A stretch of DNA of 7,493 bases. Source: Planctomycetaceae bacterium. GTDB taxonomy: Bacteria > Planctomycetota > Planctomycetia > Planctomycetales > Planctomycetaceae. Numbering within the stretch: position 1 is the stretch's first letter; each line of letters opens with the position of its first letter. The stretch spans positions 22,722-30,214 of the forward strand of contig DOCI01000011.1 in the NCBI GenBank assembly GCA_003503535.1, written 5' to 3'. This document shows positions 7,320 through 7,493 of the stretch, piece after piece. The notes beneath the pieces are model-generated. The model made no database searches, had not been told where the DNA came from, and worked only from the letters and a program-made list of their open reading frames with translations. The translations under genes and the position numbers were made by a program.

Positions 7320-7493
7320 AATGGATAAGCCTTTCAGGACTTAACCCGGAATTCTCACATCGCACATGCATCTTCCTAAGCGATTTCATATTAAGTGTTT
7401 GACAGATGCGTGTCACAATAAGGATGTTGGAATTGCGATCCAATCAATTGAACCAGAGCATATTCATTAGTTACCTGCAGCGTTCAGCAGGAG
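7320..7493 (+). other. Non-coding right end, upstream of a presumed next gene
   Basis: No convincing gene is seen in this stretch. TTGACA (7399-7404) is a perfect -35 hexamer but lacks a good -10 at 16-18 nt. It is part of an inverted repeat, TGACA (7400-7404) with TGTCA (7411-7415). This may be regulatory DNA for a gene starting beyond the window. Confidence 0.4.
7489..7493 (+). promoter_or_regulatory. Shine-Dalgarno-like AGGAG at the window edge
   Basis: The last five bases are AGGAG, a good match to the ribosome binding consensus. A plus-strand gene starting about 5-9 nt past the end would fit. The start codon is outside the window, so this cannot be confirmed. Confidence 0.35.

Noticed and set aside
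7366..7470. Plus-strand 34-codon ORF after the DUF1559 terminator.
   Set aside because: No Shine-Dalgarno, no recognisable domain, and it overlaps the inverted repeat at 7399-7415.
7406..7493. Plus-strand frame from ATG 7406 that stays open to the window end.
   Set aside because: Only 29 codons are visible, with ATA and AGG codons early and no ribosome binding site. The AGGAG at the end points to a later start instead.

Overview
The window looks like ordinary chromosome from a planctomycete with mid-range GC. The strongest pointer is the gene at 6324-7274. It encodes a DUF1559 protein with a type IV-prepilin-like N-terminus, a family hugely expanded in Planctomycetota. The ABC ATPase, the Prc-type S41 protease and the dimeric-type methionyl-tRNA synthetase all fit that assignment but are not diagnostic. 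The genus cannot be read from the sequence.

Layout from left to right. Positions 26-1033 (minus) encode an ABC-2-type export ATPase, and a partner gene may begin 17 nt downstream, at the window edge. Positions 1034-1323 are non-coding. They carry a cluster of interlocking inverted repeats that looks like a decayed dispersed element, followed by a strong minus-strand terminator. Positions 1324-3432 (minus) encode a secreted tail-specific protease. Positions 3433-3911 form a divergent regulatory region between the protease gene and metG, with a convincing sigma70-type promoter for metG. Positions 3912-5951 (plus) are metG, followed by its own terminator. Positions 5999-6323 are a long non-coding leader with a 14-bp perfect palindrome, a hairpin and a pyrimidine tract. 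Positions 6324-7274 (plus) encode the DUF1559 protein, followed by its own terminator. The right edge ends in a purine-rich Shine-Dalgarno-like sequence that probably serves a gene outside the window.

The genes do not form one pathway. Three of the four complete genes are followed by their own intrinsic terminator inside the window. The fourth, the ABC ATPase, probably reads on to the left into its permease gene. No new multi-gene system, CRISPR array, mobile element with a recognisable transposase, or RNA gene was found. The items worth a second look are regulatory: an imperfect palindrome over the predicted metG start of transcription, a perfect palindrome inside a candidate promoter spacer upstream of DUF1559, and the repeat cluster at 1143-1232.
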